Source: an uncultured Ruminococcus sp.
GTDB lineage: Bacteria; Bacillota; Clostridia; Oscillospirales; CAG-272
Length of the DNA stretch: 7,589 nucleotides
Assembly (NCBI GenBank): GCA_902796505.1
Contig: CADBPA010000093.1
Location: 1-7,589 of the forward strand
Direction: 5' to 3'
The translations under genes were made by a program, and so were the position numbers. Under the pieces are notes generated by a model that was given only the letters and a program-made list of their open reading frames with translations, was not told the origin of the DNA and ran no database searches. Below are positions 1 to 7,082 of the stretch, one piece after another (the first letter of the stretch is position 1; every line of letters begins with the position of its first letter).

Positions 1-345
1 AATAATCATGCAAAACGGAAGATAAAAGACCGGCTCCAAGAGCAAACCCGACAAAAGCGAAAAACCGCGCACAAACCTATAAAAAATCGGCGCGTGCGGC
101 GCGAAGCGGCGTGAAACCGGGCAAACTTGCCGGGCGTGTGTAGCCCCGAAGCGACCAAGCGCAAAAATAATCATGCAAAACGGAAGATAAAAGACCGGCC
201 CCAAGGGCAAACCCGGCAAAAAGCGTAAAACCGCGCACAAACCTATAAAAACCGGCGCGTGCGGCGCGAAGCGGCGTAAAACCGGGCACAAACCTATAAA
301 AAACGGCGCGTGCGGCGCGAAGCGGCGTGAAACCGGGCAAGCTTG
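1..345. repeat. T-poor tandem repeat block, period about 165 bp
   Basis: This gene-free stretch contains two long direct copies. The first starts at base 1 and the second at 166, each opening with AATAATCATGCAAAACGGAA. They stay nearly identical for about 120 bases, and the similarity resumes in the GGGCAA(A/G)CTTG segment that closes each copy. The second copy is longer because it holds an extra 51-bp unit. Composition is strongly skewed: I count about 116 A and 26 T in bases 1-300. Reading frames here, such as the minus-strand one with repeated GFTPLRAARA, are products of the repeat and have no ribosome binding site or recognisable family. The left edge is cut by the window, so the true number of copies is unknown. 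Confidence 0.85.
235..336. repeat. 51-bp direct duplication inside the 5' repeat
   Basis: Two adjacent 51-bp copies (235-285 and 286-336) differ at only two positions. Each starts GCACAAACCTATAAAA and ends with an AAGCGGCGT(G/A)AAACCGG core. A third copy with one extra base lies at 69-120 in the first long repeat. The near identity suggests recent tandem duplication by slippage or unequal recombination. No function is visible. Confidence 0.85.
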
Positions 346-355
346 TTTTCTCGTT

Positions 356-404
356 ACGTTTGCGCAGCAAACGTCTGCGCAGCAAACGTTTGCGCAGCAA
401 ACAT
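356..404. repeat. Three 15-bp tandem repeats forming overlapping hairpins
   Basis: The 15-bp unit (ACG, then TTTGCGCAGCAA) occurs at 356-370, 371-385 and 386-400, with one T-to-C change at 375. Each unit and the start of the next form a hairpin. ACGTTTGC pairs with GCAAACGT around a GCA triloop (356-374), so neighbouring hairpins share an arm and cannot all form at once. On the + strand the units would read as RLRSK repeats, but no gene supports that reading. Confidence 0.85.
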
Positions 405-623
405 ATCGAATGCGCCCGGCGAGGATCGCCGCTCGGCGCATATATCGAATTGACCGTAGGTCAATATATCGAATCGCTTTTACGATATATCGAATGCGCC
501 ACCGGCGCATATATCGATCCATTTTGGCTTCGCCTCGAGATAAATCCGCCAAAGCGGATTTTCGATATGCGCTTCGCGCTCGATATGCTCACTTTCGCTC
601 GCTCGAACTGTCGCTTCGCGACA
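403..623. repeat. Array of small stem-loops separated by ATATCGA
   Basis: ATATCGA occurs at 403, 442, 466, 487 and 511, and its reverse complement TCGATAT at 562 and 580. Between the copies lie short inverted repeats: a 12-bp stem with a 3-nt bulge (411-440), 7 bp at 449-465 (ATTGACC/GGTCAAT), a weak 4-bp stem at 473-486, 7 bp at 494-510 (ATGCGCC/GGCGCAT), 8 bp at 542-561 (AAATCCGC/GCGGATTT) and 4 bp at 569-579. A last 6-bp stem with a TTC loop follows at 609-623 (TGTCGC/GCGACA). The stem sequences differ from each other while the spacer is kept. The array ends about 17 bases before the uvrC Shine-Dalgarno site, so it would form a folded leader if transcribed. I see no convincing promoter in or before it. 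Confidence 0.8.
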
Positions 624-651
624 AGAATAGAATCCCGGAAAGGAGAAGGAT

Positions 652-2517
652 ATGACGGTTCTCGAACACCTGCGCGACAAGGCGAATTCCCTGCCGGTCT
701 GCCCCGGCGTTTATATCATGAAGGACGCCGACGGCAGGATCATCTACGTCGGCAAATCGAAGGCGCTGAAGCACCGCGTGACGAGTTATTTCACCGGGAA
801 TCAGCACACGGTCAAGACGGCGCGGATGGTCAGCCTCGTGCGCGACTTCGACTATATCCTCTGCAAGACCGAGATCGAGGCGCTGGCGCTCGAAAACGTC
901 CTGATCAAGAAGCACTCGCCGAAGTACAACATCAAGCTGAAGGACGCCAAGTCCTACCCCTATATCAAGGTGACGGCGGAGGAGTATCCGCGCCTGATCG
1001 TCACGCGCGAGCGAAAGAGCGACAAGGGCAAGTATTACGGTCCGTATTCGGGGACCGGCCCTGCCTACGGCGCGCTCGACACGGTGCGCAAGATCTTCTC
1101 CCTGCCGACCTGCAAGCGCGTCTTTCCGCGCGATATCGGGCGTGACCGCCCCTGCCTTTACCGCGACATGGGCCGCTGTATCGCGCCCTGCGCCGGAGGC
1201 GTTTCGCCGGAGGAATACGCCGCACGGGTGCGCTCTGCCGAGCGTGTGCTGGACGGCGGGACCGCCGAGGCGATCGCCGAACTGACGGAAAAGATGAACG
1301 CCGCCGCCGAGGATCTCGAATTTGAGCGCGCGGCAGCCCTGCGCGATTCGATCGCCGCGCTGAACAAGCTTTCGGAAAAGCAGAAGGTGGTCGCCGACGG
1401 AAAGGTCAGCCGGGACGTCTTCTCGCTCTACACCTCCGAGACCGAGGGGGTGCTGGCGATGCTGACGGTGCGCGGCGGCGCGCTGGTGAACAAAAGCGAA
1501 TTCATCCTCTCCTCCTCCGAGCTGACCTCGCCGGAGGACGCGCTTCCGCTCATCGTCGATCATTACGACACCGGGCGCAATTACCCGAAGGAAGTGCTGC
1601 TCGATTTCGCGCCGGCGGAAGAGGACGCCGACCTGCTCTCGGAATACCTCTCGCTGGAAGCCGGCAGGAAGGTGACCGTCCGCATCCCCGAACGCGGCGA
1701 CGGCCTCGCCCTCTGCCGGATGGCGCACAAGAACGCCGAGGAGGCGGCGCGGCAGTTCCGCCTCGAATCCGAGCGCGAGAACAAGGCTCTGCGCAAGCTC
1801 TCCGAAATGCTCGGCCTGCACGAGATCCCGCGCAGGATCGAGTCCTACGATATTTCCAACCTCGGCAACGAATCGATCACCGCCTCGATGGTCGTCTGCA
1901 AGGACGGAAAGATGAAGAAGAGCGACTACCGCACCTTCCTCGTCAAGACCACCGGCGGCGCGGACGACTACGGCGCGATGCGCGAAGTCCTCTCCCGAAG
2001 GCTCGCCCATATCGGAGACGGATCGGCGTCGCTCGGCGAAGAACCCGACCTCATTCTGCTTGACGGCGGCGCGGGGCAGGTACACGCCGTCGCGGAAGTG
2101 ATGGCGGGGATGGACCTTTCGATCCCGCTCTTCGGAATGGTGAAAGACGACTATCACAAAACCCGCGCGATCACCGACGGCGAACGCGAGATCTCGATCG
2201 CAAAAGAGCAGATGGTGTACACTTTTGTTTACACCATACAGGAAGAAGTCCACCGATTCGCCGTCAAGAGCACGATGAACAACAAGATCCGCACGATGAC
2301 GCATTCGTCGCTCGAAAAGATCCCCGGCATCGGGCCGAAGAAGGCGAAGATCCTGCTTGCGACGATGTCGCTCTCCGAGATCCGCACCAAGAGCGCGGAG
2401 GAGCTTTCCGCGGTGCGCGGCATCTCGGCAAAGGACGCGGAGGCGATCTGCGCATACTACCGAAAGAACGCCGGAAAGTCCGGCGGGAAGAATCAGAAGG
2501 AAAAGAAGAAAGGATAA
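652..2517 (+). CDS. uvrC: UvrABC excinuclease subunit C
   Basis: UvrC makes the dual incisions on either side of a DNA lesion during nucleotide excision repair, acting in the cytoplasm with UvrB. The 621-residue product is near the usual family length. The N-terminal GIY-YIG nuclease shows GVY (19-21), IYVGKSK (31-37), Arg42, Glu81 and Asn93. Four cysteines (154, 168, 176, 180; motifs RPCLY and GRCIAPC) match the conserved UvrC cysteine cluster, known as an iron-sulfur site in E. coli. The UVR motif that contacts UvrB spans about 208-242. The RNase H-like 5' nuclease domain shows Asp400 (SYDISN), Asp471 (LLDGGAGQ) and His534 (EEVHRF). Two helix-hairpin-helix motifs lie at about 555-603, followed by a short lysine-rich tail. 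AAGGAG at 640-645 lies six bases before the ATG, which fits the conserved N-terminus. All catalytic residues I checked are present. Confidence 0.97.
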   Translation: MTVLEHLRDKANSLPVCPGVYIMKDADGRIIYVGKSKALKHRVTSYFTGNQHTVKTARMVSLVRDFDYILCKTEIEALALENVLIKKHSPKYNIKLKDAKSYPYIKVTAEEYPRLIVTRERKSDKGKYYGPYSGTGPAYGALDTVRKIFSLPTCKRVFPRDIGRDRPCLYRDMGRCIAPCAGGVSPEEYAARVRSAERVLDGGTAEAIAELTEKMNAAAEDLEFERAAALRDSIAALNKLSEKQKVVADGKVSRDVFSLYTSETEGVLAMLTVRGGALVNKSEFILSSSELTSPEDALPLIVDHYDTGRNYPKEVLLDFAPAEEDADLLSEYLSLEAGRKVTVRIPERGDGLALCRMAHKNAEEAARQFRLESERENKALRKLSEMLGLHEIPRRIESYDISNLGNESITASMVVCKDGKMKKSDYRTFLVKTTGGADDYGAMREVLSRRLAHIGDGSASLGEEPDLILLDGGAGQVHAVAEVMAGMDLSIPLFGMVKDDYHKTRAITDGEREISIAKEQMVYTFVYTIQEEVHRFAVKSTMNNKIRTMTHSSLEKIPGIGPKKAKILLATMSLSEIRTKSAEELSAVRGISAKDAEAICAYYRKNAGKSGGKNQKEKKKG

Positions 2518-2521
2518 CGCC

Positions 2522-3106
2522 ATGCTGAAGATCATTACCGGAGAAGCCAAAGGCAAGCGCCTGCGCACCTTAGAGGGGGAAGCCACCCGGCCGACCTCCG
2601 AGCGCATCAAGGAGGCGATCTTCTCCTCGCTCCAATTCGACCTCGAACACCGCCGGGTACTCGACCTGTTCGCCGGGTGCGGCCAGCTCGGTCTCGAAGC
2701 CCTCTCGCGCGGAAGCGAGAGCGTGACCTTTGTGGACAGTTCGCGCGAGGCGATGGAGATCGTCAAGGAAAACGCGAAGAACACCGGCTATTTCGACCGC
2801 TGCCGCTACGCGGTGAGCGACTACCGCAATTTCATCCGCAAAGCCTCCGGGCGCGACCGCTACGACCTCGTTCTGATCGATCCGCCCTACGCGATGGAGT
2901 GCTGCGGCGAGGCGGTCGGGCGCCTTCTGGAGAGCGGGATCCTGGAGGACGGCGCGATCGTCGTCTGCGAATGCGGCACCGAGGCGTTCGATCCCGCGGC
3001 TTTTCCGCAGTTTGAGACGCTCAAATCCACCCGATACGGCAAAAAGACCTACGTCGCCATCCTGCTCTACCGCAAGCCGGAGGAGCCGTCGGAGGCTTCG
3101 GAATGA
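2522..3106 (+). CDS. rsmD: 16S rRNA (guanine(966)-N(2))-methyltransferase RsmD
   Basis: RsmD uses S-adenosylmethionine to methylate N2 of G966 (E. coli numbering) in the 30S decoding region. The 194-residue product is of normal size. It opens with the family signature KIITGEAKGKRL (3-14) and RPTSERIKEAIFS (23-35). The SAM-binding loop is VLDLFAGCGQLGLEALSRG (46-64), the acidic end of the next strand is FVDSS (70-74), and the catalytic motif is DPPY (120-123). The frame is open for 55 codons upstream inside uvrC, but that extension is arginine-rich and out of frame with UvrC. The ATG at 2522 is chosen because AAAGGA (2509-2514) lies seven bases upstream and the protein then starts like the family. 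That ribosome site sits in the last codons of uvrC, and only four bases separate the genes, which suggests translational coupling. The last residues overlap coaD by four bases. Confidence 0.95.
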   Translation: MLKIITGEAKGKRLRTLEGEATRPTSERIKEAIFSSLQFDLEHRRVLDLFAGCGQLGLEALSRGSESVTFVDSSREAMEIVKENAKNTGYFDRCRYAVSDYRNFIRKASGRDRYDLVLIDPPYAMECCGEAVGRLLESGILEDGAIVVCECGTEAFDPAAFPQFETLKSTRYGKKTYVAILLYRKPEEPSEASE

Positions 3107-3588
3107 AGGACGCGAGCGTTCTGATCCCCGGCAGCTACGATCCGGTCACCGTCGGGCATCTCGATCTCATCCGCCGGGCGGCGGCGGAATACCGGGAGGT
3201 CTACGCCGTCGTATTCGTCAATCCGAAAAAGCACTGTCTCTTCTCTCTCTCCGAGCGGATGCGGATGCTGACGCTGGCGGCGGAGGATCTCGAAAACGTC
3301 CTCGTCAGCGAATCGGACGGCCTTGTGATCGACTATATGAGGGATCACGGCGTCGATTATATCCTCAAAGGCTACCGAGGCGAGGAGGATCTCCGCTGGG
3401 AGCGCGAGCAGGCGGCGTGGAATTCGGCGCACGGCGGTTACGAAACGATCCTGCTTCCCTGCTCGGAAGCTCTTCGGGCGGTCAGTTCCACCGAGGTGAG
3501 GCGGCGGCTCGCCGCGGGAGAGGATATCTGCGGACTCGTTCCCGAAAAAGTGCTTCCGCTTTTGCAAAAACGGCAAAAAGGGAATTGA
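3103..3588 (+). CDS. coaD: Phosphopantetheine adenylyltransferase
   Basis: CoaD transfers AMP from ATP to 4'-phosphopantetheine, giving dephospho-CoA and pyrophosphate, the penultimate step of coenzyme A synthesis. The 161 residues match the usual length. The nucleotidyltransferase signature is PGSYDPVTVGH (9-19), with His19 as the catalytic histidine. NPKK (40-43) supplies the lysine equivalent to E. coli Lys42, and SSTEVR (128-133) is the C-terminal ISST-type motif. The normally conserved RGLR is KGYR here (89-92), and the following D-F-E-Y-E is D-L-R-W-E; the second arginine is kept. The start overlaps the rsmD stop in an ATGA arrangement, with GGAGG (3091-3095) seven bases upstream, indicating coupled translation. 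rsmD-coaD is a very common bacterial gene pair. The stop codon overlaps the -35 box of the pheS promoter. Confidence 0.95.
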   Translation: MKDASVLIPGSYDPVTVGHLDLIRRAAAEYREVYAVVFVNPKKHCLFSLSERMRMLTLAAEDLENVLVSESDGLVIDYMRDHGVDYILKGYRGEEDLRWEREQAAWNSAHGGYETILLPCSEALRAVSSTEVRRRLAAGEDICGLVPEKVLPLLQKRQKGN

Positions 3589-3613
3589 CAAAACCGGAGA
3601 AATAGAATATAAT
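3585..3613 (+). promoter_or_regulatory. Consensus SigA/sigma-70 promoter of pheST
   Basis: TTGACA at 3585-3590 and TATAAT at 3608-3613 are both perfect matches to the housekeeping consensus, separated by the optimal 17 bp. The -35 box contains the coaD stop codon (TGA at 3586-3588). Transcription should begin near 3619-3622, giving a leader of about 39 nt before the pheS ATG. The spacer and downstream region are much richer in A+T than the genes. There is no room for a T-box or a leader peptide, and I see no operator-like inverted repeat, so this looks like a strong constitutive promoter. Confidence 0.9.
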
Positions 3614-3658
3614 AATATATTGTTTAGAAAGAATCATCAAAAGAAAGGCTGAAAGTTT

Positions 3659-4687
3659 ATGATGATGGAAGAAAAGATCGCCGAGATGCGCGCAAAACTC
3701 GAAGAAGCGCTGAAGGGCGCGGAGTCCGAGACCTCGCTGGAGGGGCTGCGCGTCGAATTTCTCGGCAAAAAGGGACATATCGCCGGCCTGATGCAGCATC
3801 TGCGCGACGCGGCGGACAAAAAGGAAGCCGGACAAGCCATCAACCGCTTCAAGGCCGACGCCGAAGAGGCGATCGCCAAAGCCGCCGAGGCGCTGAAAGA
3901 AGCCGCGCTAAAGGCGCAGATCCGCTCGGCGAAAAAATACAACCCGACGCTTGCCGCCGAAAAGCAGTTCGGCTCGTATCATCCGATCACGCTGGCGACG
4001 CGCGAGGTCGAGGACATTTTCCGCAGCATGGGCTTCACCGTGGAGGACTACGCCGAGGTCGTGGACGATTACGAATGCTTCGAGGCGCTGAACATCCCGA
4101 AGCACCATCCGGCAAGAGATATGCAGGACACCTACTATCTTGAAAACGGTCAGCTGCTCAAAACGCAGACCTCCGCCGCGCAGAACGCGATCATGAAGAA
4201 GTACGGCGCACCCCTGCGCGCGATCTTCCCCGGCCGCTGCTTCCGCAACGAATCGACCGACGCCTGCCATGAGAACACCTTCTTCCAGATGGAAGGCATG
4301 ATGATCGACGAGAACATTTCGATCTCGAACCTGATCTATTTCATGAAAACGATGCTCTCGGAGGTCTTTCAGCGGGACATCAAGGTGCGCCTGCGCCCCG
4401 GATTCTTCCCCTTCGTCGAGCCGGGCTTCGAGCTCGACATCAACTGCCTCATCTGCGGCGGCGAGGGCTGCCCCTCCTGCAAGAACTCCGGCTGGCTCGA
4501 ACTCTGCCCCTGCGGCATGATCCATCCGAACGTGCTGCGCGAAGGCGGCATCGACACCGAGAAATACACCGGCTTCGCCTTCGGCCTCGGACTGACGCGG
4601 CTGGCGATGATGAAATACGGCGTGAAGGATATCCGCGATTTCAACAGCGGCGATCTCAAAGCGCTCTCGCAATTCAGATCCAACTGA
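3659..4687 (+). CDS. pheS: Phenylalanyl-tRNA synthetase alpha subunit
   Basis: PheS is the catalytic subunit of the alpha2-beta2 enzyme that charges tRNA-Phe. The 342 residues are a typical length. Residues 1-90 form the helical, probably coiled-coil tRNA-binding arm, with GKKGHIAGLM at 36-45. The class II catalytic core follows, with FGSYHPIT (104-111), IPKHHPARDMQDTYYL (146-161), motif 2 around GRCFRNEST and FFQMEGMMID (192-217), and motif 3 GFAFGLGLTRLAMMKYG (305-321). Ala307 is the position that sets phenylalanine specificity in E. coli (Ala294). A cysteine knuckle, C-x2-C-x4-C-x2-C at 263-274, is of the type seen in other Firmicutes PheS, with two more cysteines at 283 and 285. Three ATG codons stand in a row (3659, 3662, 3665). 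The first is preferred because GAAAGG (3643-3648) ends ten bases before it. Confidence 0.97.
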   Translation: MMMEEKIAEMRAKLEEALKGAESETSLEGLRVEFLGKKGHIAGLMQHLRDAADKKEAGQAINRFKADAEEAIAKAAEALKEAALKAQIRSAKKYNPTLAAEKQFGSYHPITLATREVEDIFRSMGFTVEDYAEVVDDYECFEALNIPKHHPARDMQDTYYLENGQLLKTQTSAAQNAIMKKYGAPLRAIFPGRCFRNESTDACHENTFFQMEGMMIDENISISNLIYFMKTMLSEVFQRDIKVRLRPGFFPFVEPGFELDINCLICGGEGCPSCKNSGWLELCPCGMIHPNVLREGGIDTEKYTGFAFGLGLTRLAMMKYGVKDIRDFNSGDLKALSQFRSN

Positions 4688-4706
4688 AAGGAGAGGACAG
4701 AACACC

Positions 4707-7082
4707 ATGTTTTTATCCATGAACTGGATCGGAGATTTCGTTGACCTCTCCGGCCTTGACAAAAAACAGCTCATCCGCAATTTCACCCTTTCGACCGCCG
4801 AGGTCGAGGACATCTACGTCAAAGGCGAGGACACCTACGGCGTCATCGTCGCAAAAATTCTTTCGGTCGCGGAGCATCCGAACTCGAAAAAACTGCACCT
4901 GCTGAAAGTGGACACCGGCTCGGAGGTGCTCGACGTCGTCTGCGGCGCGCCGAACGTGCGCGAGGGGATGAAGGTCGCGCTGGCGACCGACGGCGGATGC
5001 ATTTCGGGCAATCCCATCAAAACCGCCGTGGTCGGCGGATATGAGTCGCACGGAATGTGCTGTTCCGAGTCCGAGCTCGGCATCAGCGACGATCACTCCG
5101 GGCTGATGGAGATCTTTGAGGACGTTCCGCTCGGCACCGATATCAAGACGATCTACGACATCGACGACATCATCTTCGAGGTCGATAACAAATCGCTGAC
5201 CAACCGCCCCGACCTCTGGGGGCATTTCGGCATCGCGCGCGAATTTTCGACCATCACCGGCCGTCCTCTGCGCGATCCCAAGACGCTCGACACCTCGGTC
5301 TACGCATCGCTCCCCGAAGTGCAGATCGACGTGAAGGCGAAGGACCTCGTCTGGCGGTACACCGCGATCAAGGTCGAGCACGTCACCCGCAAGGTCAGCC
5401 CGGTCAATCTGCGCATCCGCCTCTACTACTGCGGCTCGCGCGCGATCAATTTCCTCGCCGACCTGACCAACTACGTGATGATGGAACTCGGCCAGCCGAT
5501 GCACGCCTTCGACAACGCGAAGGTGGACAGAATCGAGGTGCAGACCTTCCCCGAACCCTTCTCCTTCACCACCCTCGACGGCGTGGAGAGAAGAATCGAC
5601 GAGCAGATGCTGATGATCACCTCGGAGAACAAGCCGGTGGCGATCGCCGGTGTGATGGGCGGCGACGCATCGAAGATCGAAGACGACACCGAGACGCTCT
5701 TGCTCGAATCGGCGACCTTTGACGGCGTATCCGTCCGCAAGACGACCACCCGTCTCGGTCTGCGCACTGACGCTTCGATGCGCTACGAAAAGATGCTCGA
5801 TCCCGAACTTTGCAAGAGAGCGACCGAACGGCTTCTCTTCCTGCTGACCGAATACGACGGCGGCGTGAAGGTCACGTCGCGCTTCTCCGACTGCTACGTG
5901 AAGCACTATCCGACGATCCGGCTCGATTTCGACAAGGCGTTCGTCGATCGCTACACCGGCATCGACATCTCCTCGGACGCCATTGAAAAAACGCTCCTCG
6001 GCCTCGGCTTCGGCGTCGGGCGGCAGGGAGACTCCTTCTCGGTGACCGTTCCGAGCTGGCGCGCCACCAAGGACGTGACCATCAAGGCGGACATCATCGA
6101 GGAGATCTCGCGTATTTACGGATACGACAATTTCGAGATCCGTACCTCCGACAGCCCCCTGCGCCCGGTGCGCAGCGAGGTGCAGAAGAGCGAAGAGGAT
6201 CGGATGAAGGATATTCTCGTCGCAAGTTATCGGATGCACGAGGTGCATTCCTATATCTGGTCGGACGTCAAAGCCAACCGCGAACTCGGCATCCGCACGC
6301 CGGAGAACGTCCGCGTCATCAACGCGCAGACGCCGGATCACCAATACCTGCGCGTCTCGATGATCCCGACGCTTCTGAATTTCGTCAAAGAAAACCGCGC
6401 CTATGCGGAGGACTTCGGCATCTTCGAGATCGGACACACCGTCGAGGGACTGAAAGAGAACGGATACTGCAACGAGAAAAAGAAACTCGGCGCCGTCTTT
6501 TTCAGCAAGACGAAGAGCGAGGAGAAGCTCTTCCTGCTCTGCCGCGACGTCGTCGCCGAGCTTTGCGAAAATATCCTGCACGTCGCCCCCGCCTTCCTTC
6601 GCGCGGAGACGACCGAGGACTACGAGCATCCGGCGAACACCTTCGATATTCTGACGACCGCCGGAAAGATCGGCCGCATCTCGGTACCCTTCCCGACCGT
6701 CACCGCCGCGATCGACAAAAAGTGCGCTCTCGCCTTCTTTGAGATCGACACCGCCGCCTTTGCGTCGACGAAGCCGGTCCGGCTGACCTACGCCGAGCCG
6801 TCCAAATTCCCGGCGATCGACATCGACCTGACCTTCAACGCCGATCTTGCCGCGGTGGACTTCGCCGCGCTGGAAGCCGCCGCCAAAGCCGTCGGCGGAG
6901 AGCATCTCGCCTCCGTCCGGATGCAGGACCTCTACACCGAGCCGGGCGCGAAGCTTTCGGCGCTCACCCTGCGCTTCTCCTTCCTCTCCTCCGAGAGAAC
7001 GCTGACCAAGCAGGAGATCACCCCGGCGACCGACGCGATCATCGCCGCCTTTGCTCCGCTCGGACTCAACCTGAAACTGTAA
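4707..7082 (+). CDS. pheT: Phenylalanyl-tRNA synthetase beta subunit
   Basis: PheT binds and positions tRNA-Phe and hydrolyses wrongly made Tyr-tRNA-Phe. The 791 residues are near the usual 795-805. Domains in order: N-terminal segment starting MFLSMNW; OB-fold tRNA-binding domain, about 40-150 (VCGAPNVREGMKVALA, 78-93); B3/B4 editing domain, about 210-385, with ELGQPMHAFD (260-269), AIAGVMGG (312-319), LLLESATF (331-338) and LRTDAS (352-357); B5 domain, about 400-475; catalytic-like core, about 490-685; and FDX-ACB anticodon-binding domain, about 693-791 (ERTLTKQEI, 763-771). His266, Glu334 and Thr354 match the E. coli editing-site residues, so editing is probably intact. YEKMLDP replaces the common FERGVDP. 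AAAGGAG (4687-4693) overlaps the pheS stop, 19 bases separate the genes, and the first ATG aligns with the family N-terminus. Confidence 0.97.
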   Translation: MFLSMNWIGDFVDLSGLDKKQLIRNFTLSTAEVEDIYVKGEDTYGVIVAKILSVAEHPNSKKLHLLKVDTGSEVLDVVCGAPNVREGMKVALATDGGCISGNPIKTAVVGGYESHGMCCSESELGISDDHSGLMEIFEDVPLGTDIKTIYDIDDIIFEVDNKSLTNRPDLWGHFGIAREFSTITGRPLRDPKTLDTSVYASLPEVQIDVKAKDLVWRYTAIKVEHVTRKVSPVNLRIRLYYCGSRAINFLADLTNYVMMELGQPMHAFDNAKVDRIEVQTFPEPFSFTTLDGVERRIDEQMLMITSENKPVAIAGVMGGDASKIEDDTETLLLESATFDGVSVRKTTTRLGLRTDASMRYEKMLDPELCKRATERLLFLLTEYDGGVKVTSRFSDCYVKHYPTIRLDFDKAFVDRYTGIDISSDAIEKTLLGLGFGVGRQGDSFSVTVPSWRATKDVTIKADIIEEISRIYGYDNFEIRTSDSPLRPVRSEVQKSEEDRMKDILVASYRMHEVHSYIWSDVKANRELGIRTPENVRVINAQTPDHQYLRVSMIPTLLNFVKENRAYAEDFGIFEIGHTVEGLKENGYCNEKKKLGAVFFSKTKSEEKLFLLCRDVVAELCENILHVAPAFLRAETTEDYEHPANTFDILTTAGKIGRISVPFPTVTAAIDKKCALAFFEIDTAAFASTKPVRLTYAEPSKFPAIDIDLTFNADLAAVDFAALEAAAKAVGGEHLASVRMQDLYTEPGAKLSALTLRFSFLSSERTLTKQEITPATDAIIAAFAPLGLNLKL

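Noticed and set aside
77..400. Minus-strand frame with repeated GFTPLRAARA
   Set aside because: The peptide repeat is a direct product of the DNA repeat, and there is no ribosome site or family similarity. The unit lengths of 165 and 51 are multiples of three by chance; the related downstream repeat has a 55-bp unit.
403..623. CRISPR array
   Set aside because: The recurring element is only seven bases, the intervening sequences are self-complementary and 11-32 bases long, and no cas gene is nearby.
603..633. Promoter for uvrC with TAGAAT at 628-633
   Set aside because: The -35 candidates match only three of six positions at poor spacing, and the start would fall on the ribosome binding site.
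327..655. + strand frames across the hairpin array with RLRSK and YIE/IYR repeats
   Set aside because: They follow from the 15-bp and ATATCGA repeats. The longer one continues only as an out-of-frame shadow of uvrC.
2212..2237. 8-bp inverted repeat ATGGTGTA/TACACCAT inside uvrC
   Set aside because: It lies in codons for the conserved stretch before His534 and encodes VYT twice. The loop is 10 nt with no T-tract after it, so it is probably coincidental.
589..2784. 731-codon open frame on the minus strand opposite uvrC and rsmD
   Set aside because: It is antisense to two clear genes, has biased low-complexity composition and no family motif. High G/C at third positions on the coding strand removes antisense stops.
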